NCBI GenBank assembly: GCA_038040445.1
Contig: JBBPIG010000036.1
Span: 1 to 41,197, forward strand
Length of the DNA: 41,197 bases
Direction of reading: 5' to 3'
From: Acidobacteriota bacterium
GTDB lineage: Bacteria; Acidobacteriota; Blastocatellia; UBA7656
The translations under genes and the position numbers were made by a program. This document shows, piece after piece, positions 8,271 through 16,777 of the stretch; within the stretch, counting starts at the first letter, position 1; every line of letters begins with the position of its first letter. The notes beneath the pieces are model-generated. The model did not search any database. It worked only from the letters and a program-made list of their open reading frames with translations, and had not been told where the DNA came from.

Positions 8271-9353
8271 ATGAGAATAGCAGGACGTTGGAGTAACTAC
8301 GCACCCTTTGCTCTGGTGGCCGTTTTGCTGGTCGCAGGGCTCGCGCCGGCTTTAGCGTCGCCGTCGCAGAAACGCGCGCCCGCGAAAAAGGCTCCGGCGC
8401 CGCCAAAGCAGCCGCAGACGCCTTTCAGCCAGGGTTATCAAAAGGGGTATGACGAAGGCTTCCCGCAGGGCGAGACCGATTGGAGCAATAGTTCGCGGCG
8501 CGACTTTCGCCGCTCAGACAGATTTCAGCAACGTGATCCAGGGTCGTCCGAGGAATACGGCAAAGGCTATGAGCTCGGCTTCGAGCTTGGTTACTCAGAC
8601 GGCTACTACGGCCGGGCTCGCAATGCCGTAGTGCCTCGCAACGGGGAAGTACTCGCCAAGGCGGCGGCGCTTGCCGATCAGCAGCGAATGCGGCGCGAGC
8701 GTGCGGATCGTGACCGTGCGGATAATGACCGCGGCCAGCGGGAAACGTCTCGGCCAAGTGAAGACACTCGGCCAAGCGAAATAGATCGGCCAAGCGAAAT
8801 AGATCGGCGCAGACCCAGCGCTCCACTCAACATTCCCAACGGCACCGAGCTTCGCATAAGACTCAGCACTCCCATAAGCACAAAGACCGGCCGAGTGGGC
8901 GACACTTTCACCGCGACTGTTGTTCAACCTTCGACCTATGAGTCGGCTACCGTTCAGGGCCACATAGCGACGCTCAACAAGTCCGGCCGCGTGAGCGGAA
9001 AGACTGAGGTCGCGCTGGCGTTTGATACTCTGACGCTTCCCGACGGGCGGCAGACGAGAATCGACGGGGACCTGGTGCGGGTCTATGAATCCGAAAACGT
9101 CAAGAAGGTCGACGAAGAAGGCCGCATCGAAACAGGTAGCCGCACACGAGACTCAGAGGTTCGAGGCGGCATCGGCGCTGCGGCCGGCGCGATCATTGGC
9201 GGCATCATCGGTGGAGGCAAAGGCGCTGTCATCGGATTGCTCCTTGGCGGAGCCGCGGGCGTCGGGACCGTCTACGTCGAAGGCAACAAAGATTTGATTC
9301 TCGATCCGGGCACTGAAATGGTGATTCGCACAGCAGGCCCGAAGGATCGCTGA
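8271..9353 (+). CDS. exported protein with YG-rich repeats and a glycine-zipper C-terminus
   Basis: A 360-aa secreted or periplasmic protein. The ATG at 8271 follows GGGAGGG, and residues 1-30 form a signal peptide (basic start, hydrophobic VAVLLVAGLAPALA). A Lys/Pro/Ala linker leads to aromatic-Gly repeats (GYQKGYDEGFPQG, GYELGFELGYSDGYYG). An Arg/Asp/Ser-rich segment includes the duplicated RPSEIDRPSEIDR. A beta-rich domain (about 185-295) begins NGTELRIRLSTPISTKTGRVGD, resembling a VirB10/TrbI-like fold seen in many acidobacterial exported proteins. A glycine zipper (GAIIGGIIGGGKGAVIG) follows near the end and may associate with the outer membrane. The exact role is unknown. Confidence 0.85.
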   Translation: MRIAGRWSNYAPFALVAVLLVAGLAPALASPSQKRAPAKKAPAPPKQPQTPFSQGYQKGYDEGFPQGETDWSNSSRRDFRRSDRFQQRDPGSSEEYGKGYELGFELGYSDGYYGRARNAVVPRNGEVLAKAAALADQQRMRRERADRDRADNDRGQRETSRPSEDTRPSEIDRPSEIDRRRPSAPLNIPNGTELRIRLSTPISTKTGRVGDTFTATVVQPSTYESATVQGHIATLNKSGRVSGKTEVALAFDTLTLPDGRQTRIDGDLVRVYESENVKKVDEEGRIETGSRTRDSEVRGGIGAAAGAIIGGIIGGGKGAVIGLLLGGAAGVGTVYVEGNKDLILDPGTEMVIRTAGPKDR

Positions 9354-9380
9354 ACTCTCACTCTGAACTTCTCGGAACCG

Positions 9381-9416
9381 AAGGCGGCGCTGACCATCTC
9401 CAGGTCGCGCCGCCTT
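9381..9416 (+). terminator. GC-rich hairpin after the glycine-zipper gene
   Basis: AAGGCGGCGC pairs perfectly with GCGCCGCCTT across a 16-base loop, 27 bases after the stop codon. Only a short T-run follows (TTT), so it may be a weak intrinsic terminator or a stabilising 3' hairpin. Confidence 0.5.
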
Positions 9417-9518
9417 TCCGCGTTTGGCACAAATGTGCCGCGCCGGGTGGCCGGCAGAGGCCAAACGCACGCTTCTAAAATGGTCGCGCCGTGCTGGACA
9501 AATTGGGAGGTGGTTCCG

Positions 9519-9944
9519 ATGCGCGCGTCTACGATTCGTGGTCCAACGGCTGTTATGCATTGCGAAACATCATTAAATAGCAGTCCTCTTGAGTCACACG
9601 GACTTGACGTCAGTTCGGCAATCGCGTTCGATGATATCAAAGCGAACGACAAAGTCTTGATAAGGACAAGGAACAGCGAGTACCGATTCTCGGTGATCGA
9701 TCCGGTGAACCACAAGGGAATGCTGACCGGCGGTCCGCTTGGAGAGGAGCCTCGCGAAGCCTTCCTGATCGAATCGATCGGCAAGGGCGAAAACGGCGCG
9801 CTTCGCGATTTCCGTGGACTGCAGACCGGGGCGCGGGCGCTGTTCTATCTTTCATCGGGTCCGAAAGTCGAACGTGTGACCACTTCCAAAATATCCGGCC
9901 TCACTCTCGTAAAAGCTGAGGACCGGAGTTCTCTTATTTCCTAG
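9519..9944 (+). CDS. conserved-looking protein of unknown function
   Basis: A 141-aa protein that I cannot assign to a named family. The ATG at 9519 has GGGAGGT 6-7 bases upstream, which favours it over the longer frame from 9435. The body looks like a small beta-barrel: DKVLIRTRNSEYRFSVIDP, then LLTGGPLG-like MLTGGPLGEEPREAFLIES and GARALFYLSSGPKVERVTTSKISGLTL. There is no signal peptide or membrane segment. It stands alone between the glycine-zipper gene and the histidine kinase. Confidence 0.7.
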   Translation: MRASTIRGPTAVMHCETSLNSSPLESHGLDVSSAIAFDDIKANDKVLIRTRNSEYRFSVIDPVNHKGMLTGGPLGEEPREAFLIESIGKGENGALRDFRGLQTGARALFYLSSGPKVERVTTSKISGLTLVKAEDRSSLIS

Positions 9945-10063
9945 CTCACCACCACCCTTAGCCGAGCTTATCTTGTTCGGCTTCCGCCGTCGTGTTTAGA
10001 ATACCGTTGCTTTAGTGTCTGGCACGAGTGCGACGCGGGCATTATCGTCTAAGGTTCACTGGT

Positions 10064-13000
10064 ATGAAACAAGACAGGCAGGCCGATCTGGAGTTGCGCG
10101 AAGCGAGCCAGCTCCAGCAGGCAATCCTCGACGCCGCCAACTACACGATCATATCGACGTCGCCCGATGGGGTGATCCGCACGTTGAACGCCGCGGCCGA
10201 ACGCTGGCTGGGTTATTCCGCGGAAGAGGTAGCCGGCAAAACAACGCCGGCCATCTTCCACGAGCCCGAAGAAATTGAGCGGCGGGCGCGAGAACTCTCC
10301 GAGGAGCTTGGCGTTGCAATCGAGCCCGGCTTCGAGGTCTTCGTCGCCAAGGCTCGGCTCGGAATTCCTGATGAAAACGAATGGACGTATGTGAGGAAGG
10401 ACGGCAGCCGCTTTCCGGTGCGGTTGTCGGTGACCGCGCTGCTGGATGCCGAGGGAAAGATCACGGGATTTCTCGGAATCGGTCGCGACATCACGGCGCG
10501 CAAACGGGCTGAGCAGGCGTTGCGCGACAGCGAGAAGCGCTATCGCGACCTGGTGGAGAACTCTCTGGGCTTGATCGGCGCTCACGACATGGAAGGCCGC
10601 TTTCTGATGAGCAACCCGGCTGTTGCGAGATCACTCGGATACCAGCCGTCGGAGATGGCCGGCAGGCACATGACCGACTTTCTCGCGTCGTCCGTGCGCA
10701 GATTTTTCGGCGACTACCTCGACCGCATCCGCCAGAATGGAACCGATAGCGGGCTCCTCAAGATGCTGACCAGAGACGGCGAGGAGCGCATATGGGAGTA
10801 CCGGAACGTTCGATACGATGAACCGGGAAAACCCTCTTACGTTCTGGCCCATGCTCACGACATAACCGACCGCAAACGGGCAGAGCGCCGCCTGGCCGTG
10901 CAGTATGCCGCGTCGCGAATACTGGCCGAGTCGACGACGTTCCGTGAAGCTGCGCCGAAGATACTCCAGGATATCTGCGAGAGCCTTGGTTGGGGAACGG
11001 GCGCGCTCTGGATAGTTGATCGAGGCGCAAATGTGCTGCGCTACGTCGAAGGCTGGGAAGCGCCTTCGGTAAACGTCGAAGAGTTCAGATCGATAAGCCG
11101 GCAAACCGTCTTTCAACCTGGCGTAGGGCTGCCGGGACGCGTATGGGCGAGCGGCCAACCACATTGGATCGCCGACGTCACCACGGACGACAACTTTCCT
11201 CGCTGGCCCATCGCCGCTAAAGAGGGGCTGCACGCGGCGCTCGGTTTCCCAATCGTCCTGAGGGGCGAAGTTCTCGGCGTCATGGAATTCTTCAGCCAGT
11301 GGATCCAAAAGCCCGACAAGGATCTGCTCGAGATGATGTCGAGTATCGGCAGCCAGATCGGCCAATTCGCCGAACGCAAGCAAGCCGAGAAGGAACTGAG
11401 AGAGAGCGAGGCGCAGCTTCAAGCGATACTGGACAACTCTACCGCGGTCATCTATCTCAAGGACGTGCAAGGCCGCTACGTCTTGATCAATCGGAGATTC
11501 GAGACGTTGTTTCACGTCACCAAGCGAGAGGTCGCCGGGAAAACCGACTACGACATCTTCCCGCGCGAGATGGCCGAGGCATTCCGAGCGAATGATCTCG
11601 CAGTGCTCGAAGCCGGGGCTCCGCTTGAATCGGAAGAGATAGCCCCGCACGAAGACGGTCCGCACACCTACCTTTCAATCAAAGTCCCGCTGCGAGATTC
11701 CGCTGGAGTTCCCTACGCGATCTGCGGCATCTCGACTGACATCACTGAGCGCAAGGGCATGGAAGCCGATGTGGCTAAGGCTCGTGACGTCGCGCTGGAG
11801 TCAGCGCGTTTGAAAGCAGAGTTCCTGGCCAATATGAGCCATGAAATCCGCACCCCGATGAATGCTGTCATCGGAATGACCGGACTGCTGCTTGACACGA
11901 ACCTGACTGCCGGGCAGCGCGAGTACGCTGAAACTGTCCGGTCGAGCGCCGAGGCTTTGCTCACACTCATAAACGACATCCTCGACTTCTCGAAGATCGA
12001 GGCGGGAAAACTGACCTTCGAGAAGATGGATTTTGATCTGCGCAACGCGGTCGAAGGCGCGGTTGATCTAGTGGCAGAAGCAGCGCAAGCAAAAGGCGTC
12101 GAGCTTTTCTCGCTGGTCTACAGCGACGTGCCGACTCAGCTTCGCGGCGATCCCGGCCGGCTTCGCCAGGTGCTGACAAACCTGCTGAGCAACGCGATCA
12201 AGTTCACCGAGCAAGGCGAAGTCATCGTGCGCGCGACCAAAGAGAGCGAAATCGGATCGAGCATCGTTCTGCGCTTTGCCGTCAGCGACAGCGGCATTGG
12301 CATCCCTGAAGAAGCGCAGCGAAGAATCTTCGAGGCTTTCTCGCAAGCTGACGGCTCCACCACGCGCAGGTATGGCGGCACCGGTCTGGGGCTTGCAATT
12401 TCCAGGCAGCTTGTCGAGATGATGGGCGGGCAGATTGACGTCGAGAGCGCCCCGGGCAAAGGCTCGACATTCTGGTTCACCGCAAGGTTTGAAAGGCAAC
12501 CCGAAGACAGCGCACGGCCCCAGCCTCCGAGAGCGAATCTGGAAGCAGTGCGAGTGCTGGTGGTCGACGACAACGCGACTAATCGAAAGCTGGTTCATGA
12601 ACAGATTACTTCGTGGGGAATGCGCAATGGCACTGCGGAAAACGGCGAGCAAGCGCTTGCCGTCTTGCGAGATGAGGCTGCCGCCGGAGACCCTTACTTT
12701 ATCGCCATCCTGGACATGCAGATGCCCGAGATGGACGGTCTGATGCTGAGCCGGGCGATCAAATCGGATCCCGCCATAGCCGGAACGCGGCTCCTGATGA
12801 TGACATCGCTGGGACGCCGCGACGATGCAGCGATTCGCGAAGCAGGCGTCGAACTCTGTCTCACCAAACCGGTCAAACAGTCGCATTTGTTCGACTGTCT
12901 CGCCACGCTGGTTGGCGATCGCGTTTTCCAAGAGCCGCCTCGTCAGGGACTCCCCGCTCAGATCTCACACGAGGGGCGTGAGCCGCTTCGCATACTTGTC

Positions 13001-13744
13001 GCCGAAGACAACATCGTCAACCAGAAGGTGGCGCTGCGTCAGCTTCAGCGGCTGGGCTACGCCGCCGACGGCGTAGCGAATGGCCTGGAAGTCCTCGACG
13101 CGCTCGAGCGGATTCACTACGACGTCGTGTTGATGGATTGCCAGATGCCTGAGATGGATGGCTATGAGGCCACCAGACAGATACGCCGGCGCGAAGGCGA
13201 TTTGCGGCATACGACCGTCATTGCGATGACCGCAAACGCGCTGGAAAGCGATCGCCAGAAGTGCCTCGCCGCTGGGATGGACGACTACATCAGCAAGCCC
13301 GTCAAACAGGATGTACTCTCGGCAATGCTTGAACGCTGGACTCGCGGTCTGCCGCAACCATCGGGGCCTGAAGAGTCCGACTTAAGCGAATCCGCCAGAG
13401 TAATCGACTCGAGAGTGATCGCCGAGCTGCGCGCGATTCCTGCCCCGGCAGACTCTGACTTCTTCGGAAACCTGATTGATCTGTTCATCGAGGAATCGCC
13501 GAAGCGTCTGGCGGCAATGCGCGCGGCGCTCGGGCGAGAAAGCGCGACACAACTCGCGCGCGAGGCTCACGCACTGAAGGGAAGCAGCGCGAATCTCGGT
13601 GCTACGCGGATGACCGCGCTGTGCGAGCTTCTCGAAGAGCAAGGCCGCGGCGGGTCGACCGGCGGAGCGCCCGCGCTGCTGTCGGTGTTGGAGGAAGAAT
13701 TCGACCGCGTCCGGAAGGCTCTCGAGTCGGAAAAGACATCCTAG
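10064..13744 (+). CDS. cytoplasmic hybrid histidine kinase (PAS-PAS-GAF-PAS-HisKA-HATPase-REC-REC-Hpt)
   Basis: A 1226-aa multi-step phosphorelay sensor with no transmembrane segment, so it senses a cytoplasmic signal. Order by approximate residue: PAS 8-140, PAS 145-265, GAF 275-420, PAS 430-560, HisKA 583-650 with the phospho-acceptor His593 in [11 protein letters not shown], HATPase 690-805 ([27 protein letters not shown]), REC1 with Asp884 ([11 protein letters not shown]), REC2 with Asp1025 ([14 protein letters not shown]), and a C-terminal Hpt domain with His1169 ([12 protein letters not shown]). All relay residues are present. A GTG at 10028 could add 12 residues; I chose the ATG at 10064. 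The sigma/anti-sigma pair follows but the output partner is not evident. Confidence 0.95.
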   Translation: MKQDRQADLELREASQLQQAILDAANYTIISTSPDGVIRTLNAAAERWLGYSAEEVAGKTTPAIFHEPEEIERRARELSEELGVAIEPGFEVFVAKARLGIPDENEWTYVRKDGSRFPVRLSVTALLDAEGKITGFLGIGRDITARKRAEQALRDSEKRYRDLVENSLGLIGAHDMEGRFLMSNPAVARSLGYQPSEMAGRHMTDFLASSVRRFFGDYLDRIRQNGTDSGLLKMLTRDGEERIWEYRNVRYDEPGKPSYVLAHAHDITDRKRAERRLAVQYAASRILAESTTFREAAPKILQDICESLGWGTGALWIVDRGANVLRYVEGWEAPSVNVEEFRSISRQTVFQPGVGLPGRVWASGQPHWIADVTTDDNFPRWPIAAKEGLHAALGFPIVLRGEVLGVMEFFSQWIQKPDKDLLEMMSSIGSQIGQFAERKQAEKELRESEAQLQAILDNSTAVIYLKDVQGRYVLINRRFETLFHVTKREVAGKTDYDIFPREMAEAFRANDLAVLEAGAPLESEEIAPHEDGPHTYLSIKVPLRDSAGVPYAICGISTDITERKGMEADVAKARDVALESARLKAEFLANMSHEIRTPMNAVIGMTGLLLDTNLTAGQREYAETVRSSAEALLTLINDILDFSKIEAGKLTFEKMDFDLRNAVEGAVDLVAEAAQAKGVELFSLVYSDVPTQLRGDPGRLRQVLTNLLSNAIKFTEQGEVIVRATKESEIGSSIVLRFAVSDSGIGIPEEAQRRIFEAFSQADGSTTRRYGGTGLGLAISRQLVEMMGGQIDVESAPGKGSTFWFTARFERQPEDSARPQPPRANLEAVRVLVVDDNATNRKLVHEQITSWGMRNGTAENGEQALAVLRDEAAAGDPYFIAILDMQMPEMDGLMLSRAIKSDPAIAGTRLLMMTSLGRRDDAAIREAGVELCLTKPVKQSHLFDCLATLVGDRVFQEPPRQGLPAQISHEGREPLRILVAEDNIVNQKVALRQLQRLGYAADGVANGLEVLDALERIHYDVVLMDCQMPEMDGYEATRQIRRREGDLRHTTVIAMTANALESDRQKCLAAGMDDYISKPVKQDVLSAMLERWTRGLPQPSGPEESDLSESARVIDSRVIAELRAIPAPADSDFFGNLIDLFIEESPKRLAAMRAALGRESATQLAREAHALKGSSANLGATRMTALCELLEEQGRGGSTGGAPALLSVLEEEFDRVRKALESEKTS

Positions 13745-13855
13745 CGCGGCCGCCTTCGTTCATTGCGCAAAGGCGCGCCGTTTGTGCTAGCATGGCCTCA
13801 CCTCGAAATTGATTCGGTGCCCAGCGTTGATCTCGAAGAGCGCTCAGGAACAGCA

Positions 13856-14836
13856 ATGACTGTTGATGAGTTTCAGCACGCGTTTGAAAGCGAGATCGAA
13901 GGTCTTCTTGCGCGCATCGAACGCCGGTACTCGGTCACCGACGCGGAGGTGACCTGCGCGGTGCATGCGTCCGCCAGGAAGTATCTCGCAGACGCTCTGG
14001 ATAAAACGTCGAGCAATCCAGGGCCGAGCGAAGAGTCGCGTAAAGCGGCCGCCGAGTTTCTGGCCTCGCTCAACGCCGATGACCTTTGCCTGGCGACAGC
14101 ATGCGCCAAAGGGGATGACGCTGCGTGGGAAGATTTCTTTCGCGAGTATCGCAGCTATCTGGTCAGCATCGCGCGAACAATGACCCAGGACGCGGGCGCC
14201 GCGGAACAACTCGCCGATTCGACCTTCGCCGAGTTGTACGGACTTCGCGAATCGGCCGGCGCCAGGATCAGCAAGTTTTCGTTTTACTCAGGTCGAGGAT
14301 CGTTGCGCGGCTGGCTTCGCGCGGTGGTTTTTCAGTTGTCCGCCGATCATCATCGGCAGTCCAGCCGGCTGGTCCAGACCGAAGAGCCTGAGGACATGGA
14401 TCGCCTGGCTCACGCAGCCGAGAAGCTGGAGCGCCGGCCTGCGCCGACCCTTGAATACGTGCGCGAACGCTATCGTGATGCGGTCGCCCAATCGCTTCGC
14501 CGCGCGATGGCCGATCTCGAACCACGCGAAAGGCTGCTGCTGGCCTACTACTATTACGACGAGATGACGCTTCGGCAGATCGGGAATCTGTTCGACGTTC
14601 ACGAGGCGACAATCAGCCGCTGGCTGACGAAGGTGCAAAAGCGCGTGCGCAAGCTCGTCGAAAAGGGGCTGGCGCGGGACCATCGCTTCAATCGGCGCGA
14701 GGTCGCCGAAGCCATCGAGCTTGCGGCCGAGCAGATGGACATAACTGTCGGCGACTACCTTCTGGAATCCGTTTCCGCGGACCGCAAACGCGAGCGCCCC
14801 GCCGAGACCGCTGGTGGCGCAATCGCCCAGAGATGA
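13856..14836 (+). CDS. RNA polymerase sigma-70 factor, ECF-like
   Basis: A 326-aa sigma factor, longer than a minimal ECF because of about 80 extra N-terminal residues and a C-terminal tail. Region 2 lies in WEDFFREYRSYLVSIARTMTQD through GRGSLRGWLRAVVFQ; region 4 lies in LEPRERLLLAYYYYDEMTL followed by a helix-turn-helix (IGNLFDVHEATISRWL). The ATG at 13856 follows AGGA; the longer frame from 13763 has no such site. The next gene, 63 bases on, is its likely membrane anti-sigma factor, so activity is probably controlled by an envelope signal. It lies 111 bases after the hybrid kinase. Confidence 0.9.
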   Translation: MTVDEFQHAFESEIEGLLARIERRYSVTDAEVTCAVHASARKYLADALDKTSSNPGPSEESRKAAAEFLASLNADDLCLATACAKGDDAAWEDFFREYRSYLVSIARTMTQDAGAAEQLADSTFAELYGLRESAGARISKFSFYSGRGSLRGWLRAVVFQLSADHHRQSSRLVQTEEPEDMDRLAHAAEKLERRPAPTLEYVRERYRDAVAQSLRRAMADLEPRERLLLAYYYYDEMTLRQIGNLFDVHEATISRWLTKVQKRVRKLVEKGLARDHRFNRREVAEAIELAAEQMDITVGDYLLESVSADRKRERPAETAGGAIAQR

Positions 14837-14899
14837 TTGAAGAAAACCACGCAAGTGTATTGGGCTTAGACGTTCTAACTTAGGAGATGAAGCTGAAGG

Positions 14900-16132
14900 A
14901 TGAAGCCTTTTGGGAAAACTAACGATGGGGTGATCGACAATCTGCTGCGAGCTTATGTCTCGCGGCCCTCCAACCCTCAGCAGGCGTGCCCTGAATTCGA
15001 CCCCGATCTGGCAAACGCTTACATCGAACGGAGCCTGACGCCAGGTCTGCGGCTGCACTACGAAGAACATCTGTCCGAATGTGTGGCGTGCCGAAAAAAC
15101 GTCGCCGCGCTGGTGCGATTGGCCGACCCAACTGTCGCCGTAGCTTCCGTCTCTCCGGGCGACAAGAGTCGAGCGGCGTCGGCCTCCGCTGTCGGGCGAG
15201 TTTTCGGGGCGTTGTCGCGACCGCAGTGGGCGATGGCTACGGCGGCGGTCATAGTACTTGCCATAAGCATACCGGTGCTTATGTCGCGCAACGAGTCTCG
15301 CCTCGATAAACAAGTATCGGAGCGTTCCGATGCCGCAGCGCCGCCAGCCGAGAACGCTCAAAGCCGAGACCAACGTTCCGAAGCAGCTCCGGCCGCAAGC
15401 GCCAAACCCTCGACCGATGATTCTTCGACTTCCGGAGGAGCGAATTCGAAACAGCGCGAGAAGCGAGAGGCTGAAACAGCCGCGCTAAACCCTCCCGCAC
15501 GCAACGCAGGCATGCCGGGCGGAACCGGGGCCGCAGCCGAGCCCCCGAAGACCGACGCTAAGGGCGCACCCCAATCAGTCGGCGAGACGCGGACGGCAGA
15601 GGGCCAGGCAGCCACCAAACAACCGTCGCAAGCCGCAGCGGCGCCCGAATCTCAATTGGCGAAGAACGATTCGGAGAAGCCCCGCCAGCAACAGGGAAAA
15701 GACTCGGCTCAACAGTCAGGCGAGGCTAAGCAGGACCGCGCAGACGAACCACGCGACAAAGAGAAAGCGGCGAGAGCCGAAGAGGCAGCCCCGCCGCCAC
15801 CCTCGACTTCGACTTCTGAAGTGGCGCGCGCGCGCGGAGGGTTAAAACGAGCGCGGGCAAAGCTCTCGTTGCGCGACAGCACCGGAGAGGCAGTTCGGCC
15901 GAGTGAACGAAAGATCTCCAGCAAGAAGTTTTTGTTTAGAGACAATACATGGACGGACAAGGACTTCGACCCCAATAAGGACTTGCCGGTCGTCACGATC
16001 ATCCGCGATAGCAACGTATATAAAGAAGTACTCGCCAAACGCGCAGGCTTGAGGCCTTACCTGACGGCCTTCGAGACCGAACGCGCGATTATCGTCTACA
16101 AGGGCACGGTCTACAAGCTCATTCCGCAGTAG
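14900..16132 (+). CDS. zinc-finger anti-sigma factor, membrane-anchored
   Basis: A 410-aa protein. The N-terminal zf-HC2 (ZAS-type) domain has the ligand set Cys30, His57, Cys61, Cys64 (HLSECVAC), which is known to clamp ECF sigma factors. One transmembrane helix is at about 110-130 (WAMATAAVIVLAISIPVLM). The extracytoplasmic part is a long low-complexity Ala/Pro/Gln/Lys/Glu linker (about 140-320) ending in a compact C-terminal domain of about 75 residues (KKFLFRDNTWTDKDFDP, then YKEVLAKRAGLRPYL). It lies 63 bases after the sigma gene. The linker suggests a sensor that spans the cell wall. Confidence 0.88.
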   Translation: MKPFGKTNDGVIDNLLRAYVSRPSNPQQACPEFDPDLANAYIERSLTPGLRLHYEEHLSECVACRKNVAALVRLADPTVAVASVSPGDKSRAASASAVGRVFGALSRPQWAMATAAVIVLAISIPVLMSRNESRLDKQVSERSDAAAPPAENAQSRDQRSEAAPAASAKPSTDDSSTSGGANSKQREKREAETAALNPPARNAGMPGGTGAAAEPPKTDAKGAPQSVGETRTAEGQAATKQPSQAAAAPESQLAKNDSEKPRQQQGKDSAQQSGEAKQDRADEPRDKEKAARAEEAAPPPPSTSTSEVARARGGLKRARAKLSLRDSTGEAVRPSERKISSKKFLFRDNTWTDKDFDPNKDLPVVTIIRDSNVYKEVLAKRAGLRPYLTAFETERAIIVYKGTVYKLIPQ

Positions 16133-16252
16133 GCGATAAGTGATACTCCAAATTCCTTGCTCGTGAACCGGGAATATGTCACTATGCGACTATCATCCTG
16201 GGTTCGGCTCGCACAACGAGCCGGGAGATTTTTGAGAGAGCGAGAGAATCAA

Positions 16253-16627
16253 ATGAACAGCGACGATCTTACTCAACCCATGCCCAATGACGATGAACGT
16301 GATAACACGACACAGCCGACTATGACGGCGGTGTTTAGACTCCTCCGTGAAGTCAAGCAAGACTTGGAAAACCACAGTGCCCGCTTTGATGCGCTCGATG
16401 CGCGTCTTGATGCGTTCGATAGCCGCTTTGATGCGATCGATGCTCGCTTTGATGCGCTAGAAGTGCGGATCGCCCGCGATTTCGAAGGCCTGAATAGCCG
16501 CATGGTCGAAGGGTTCAGGGACGTTTCAGATAAGTTGGAAGCGCTAAATCGAAGCCGACTCCAAACCGAAGGTGATTACTTCGGTCTGCGTCAGCGCGTC
16601 AGCGAGTTAGAATCCAAAGCCTCGTGA
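16253..16627 (+). CDS. small coiled-coil protein with a 7-residue repeat
   Basis: A 124-aa protein of unknown function. The ATG at 16253 has GAGAG nearby and gives MNSDDLTQPMPNDDERD; the longer frame from 16157 is not supported. Residues about 36-80 form a heptad repeat (RFDALDARLDAFDSRFDAID), encoded by four degenerate 21-bp DNA repeats at about 16382-16465. The rest is also predicted to be alpha-helical. Such proteins usually multimerise; DUF-type coiled-coil proteins of this kind occur as phage-tail or membrane-associated helpers, but nothing here shows which. Confidence 0.7.
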   Translation: MNSDDLTQPMPNDDERDNTTQPTMTAVFRLLREVKQDLENHSARFDALDARLDAFDSRFDAIDARFDALEVRIARDFEGLNSRMVEGFRDVSDKLEALNRSRLQTEGDYFGLRQRVSELESKAS

Positions 16628-16777
16628 TCGGATCGCGGCAAGGTTAGTCTTTTCCGTCAGCAGCAATCCCGAATCATCTTCAATTTCCATCCTCCGCCAG
16701 GGCTGGTTAGGATATCTATGTGCACGGCTCTGAAAGCAAGCGTGCAGTCGTACTTGTCCTCGAAAGGATCGCTGGCG

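Noticed and set aside
10631-11665. 344-codon minus-strand frame inside the first hybrid kinase
   Set aside because: It is an antisense shadow of the GAF/PAS region; the sense frame has complete domains.
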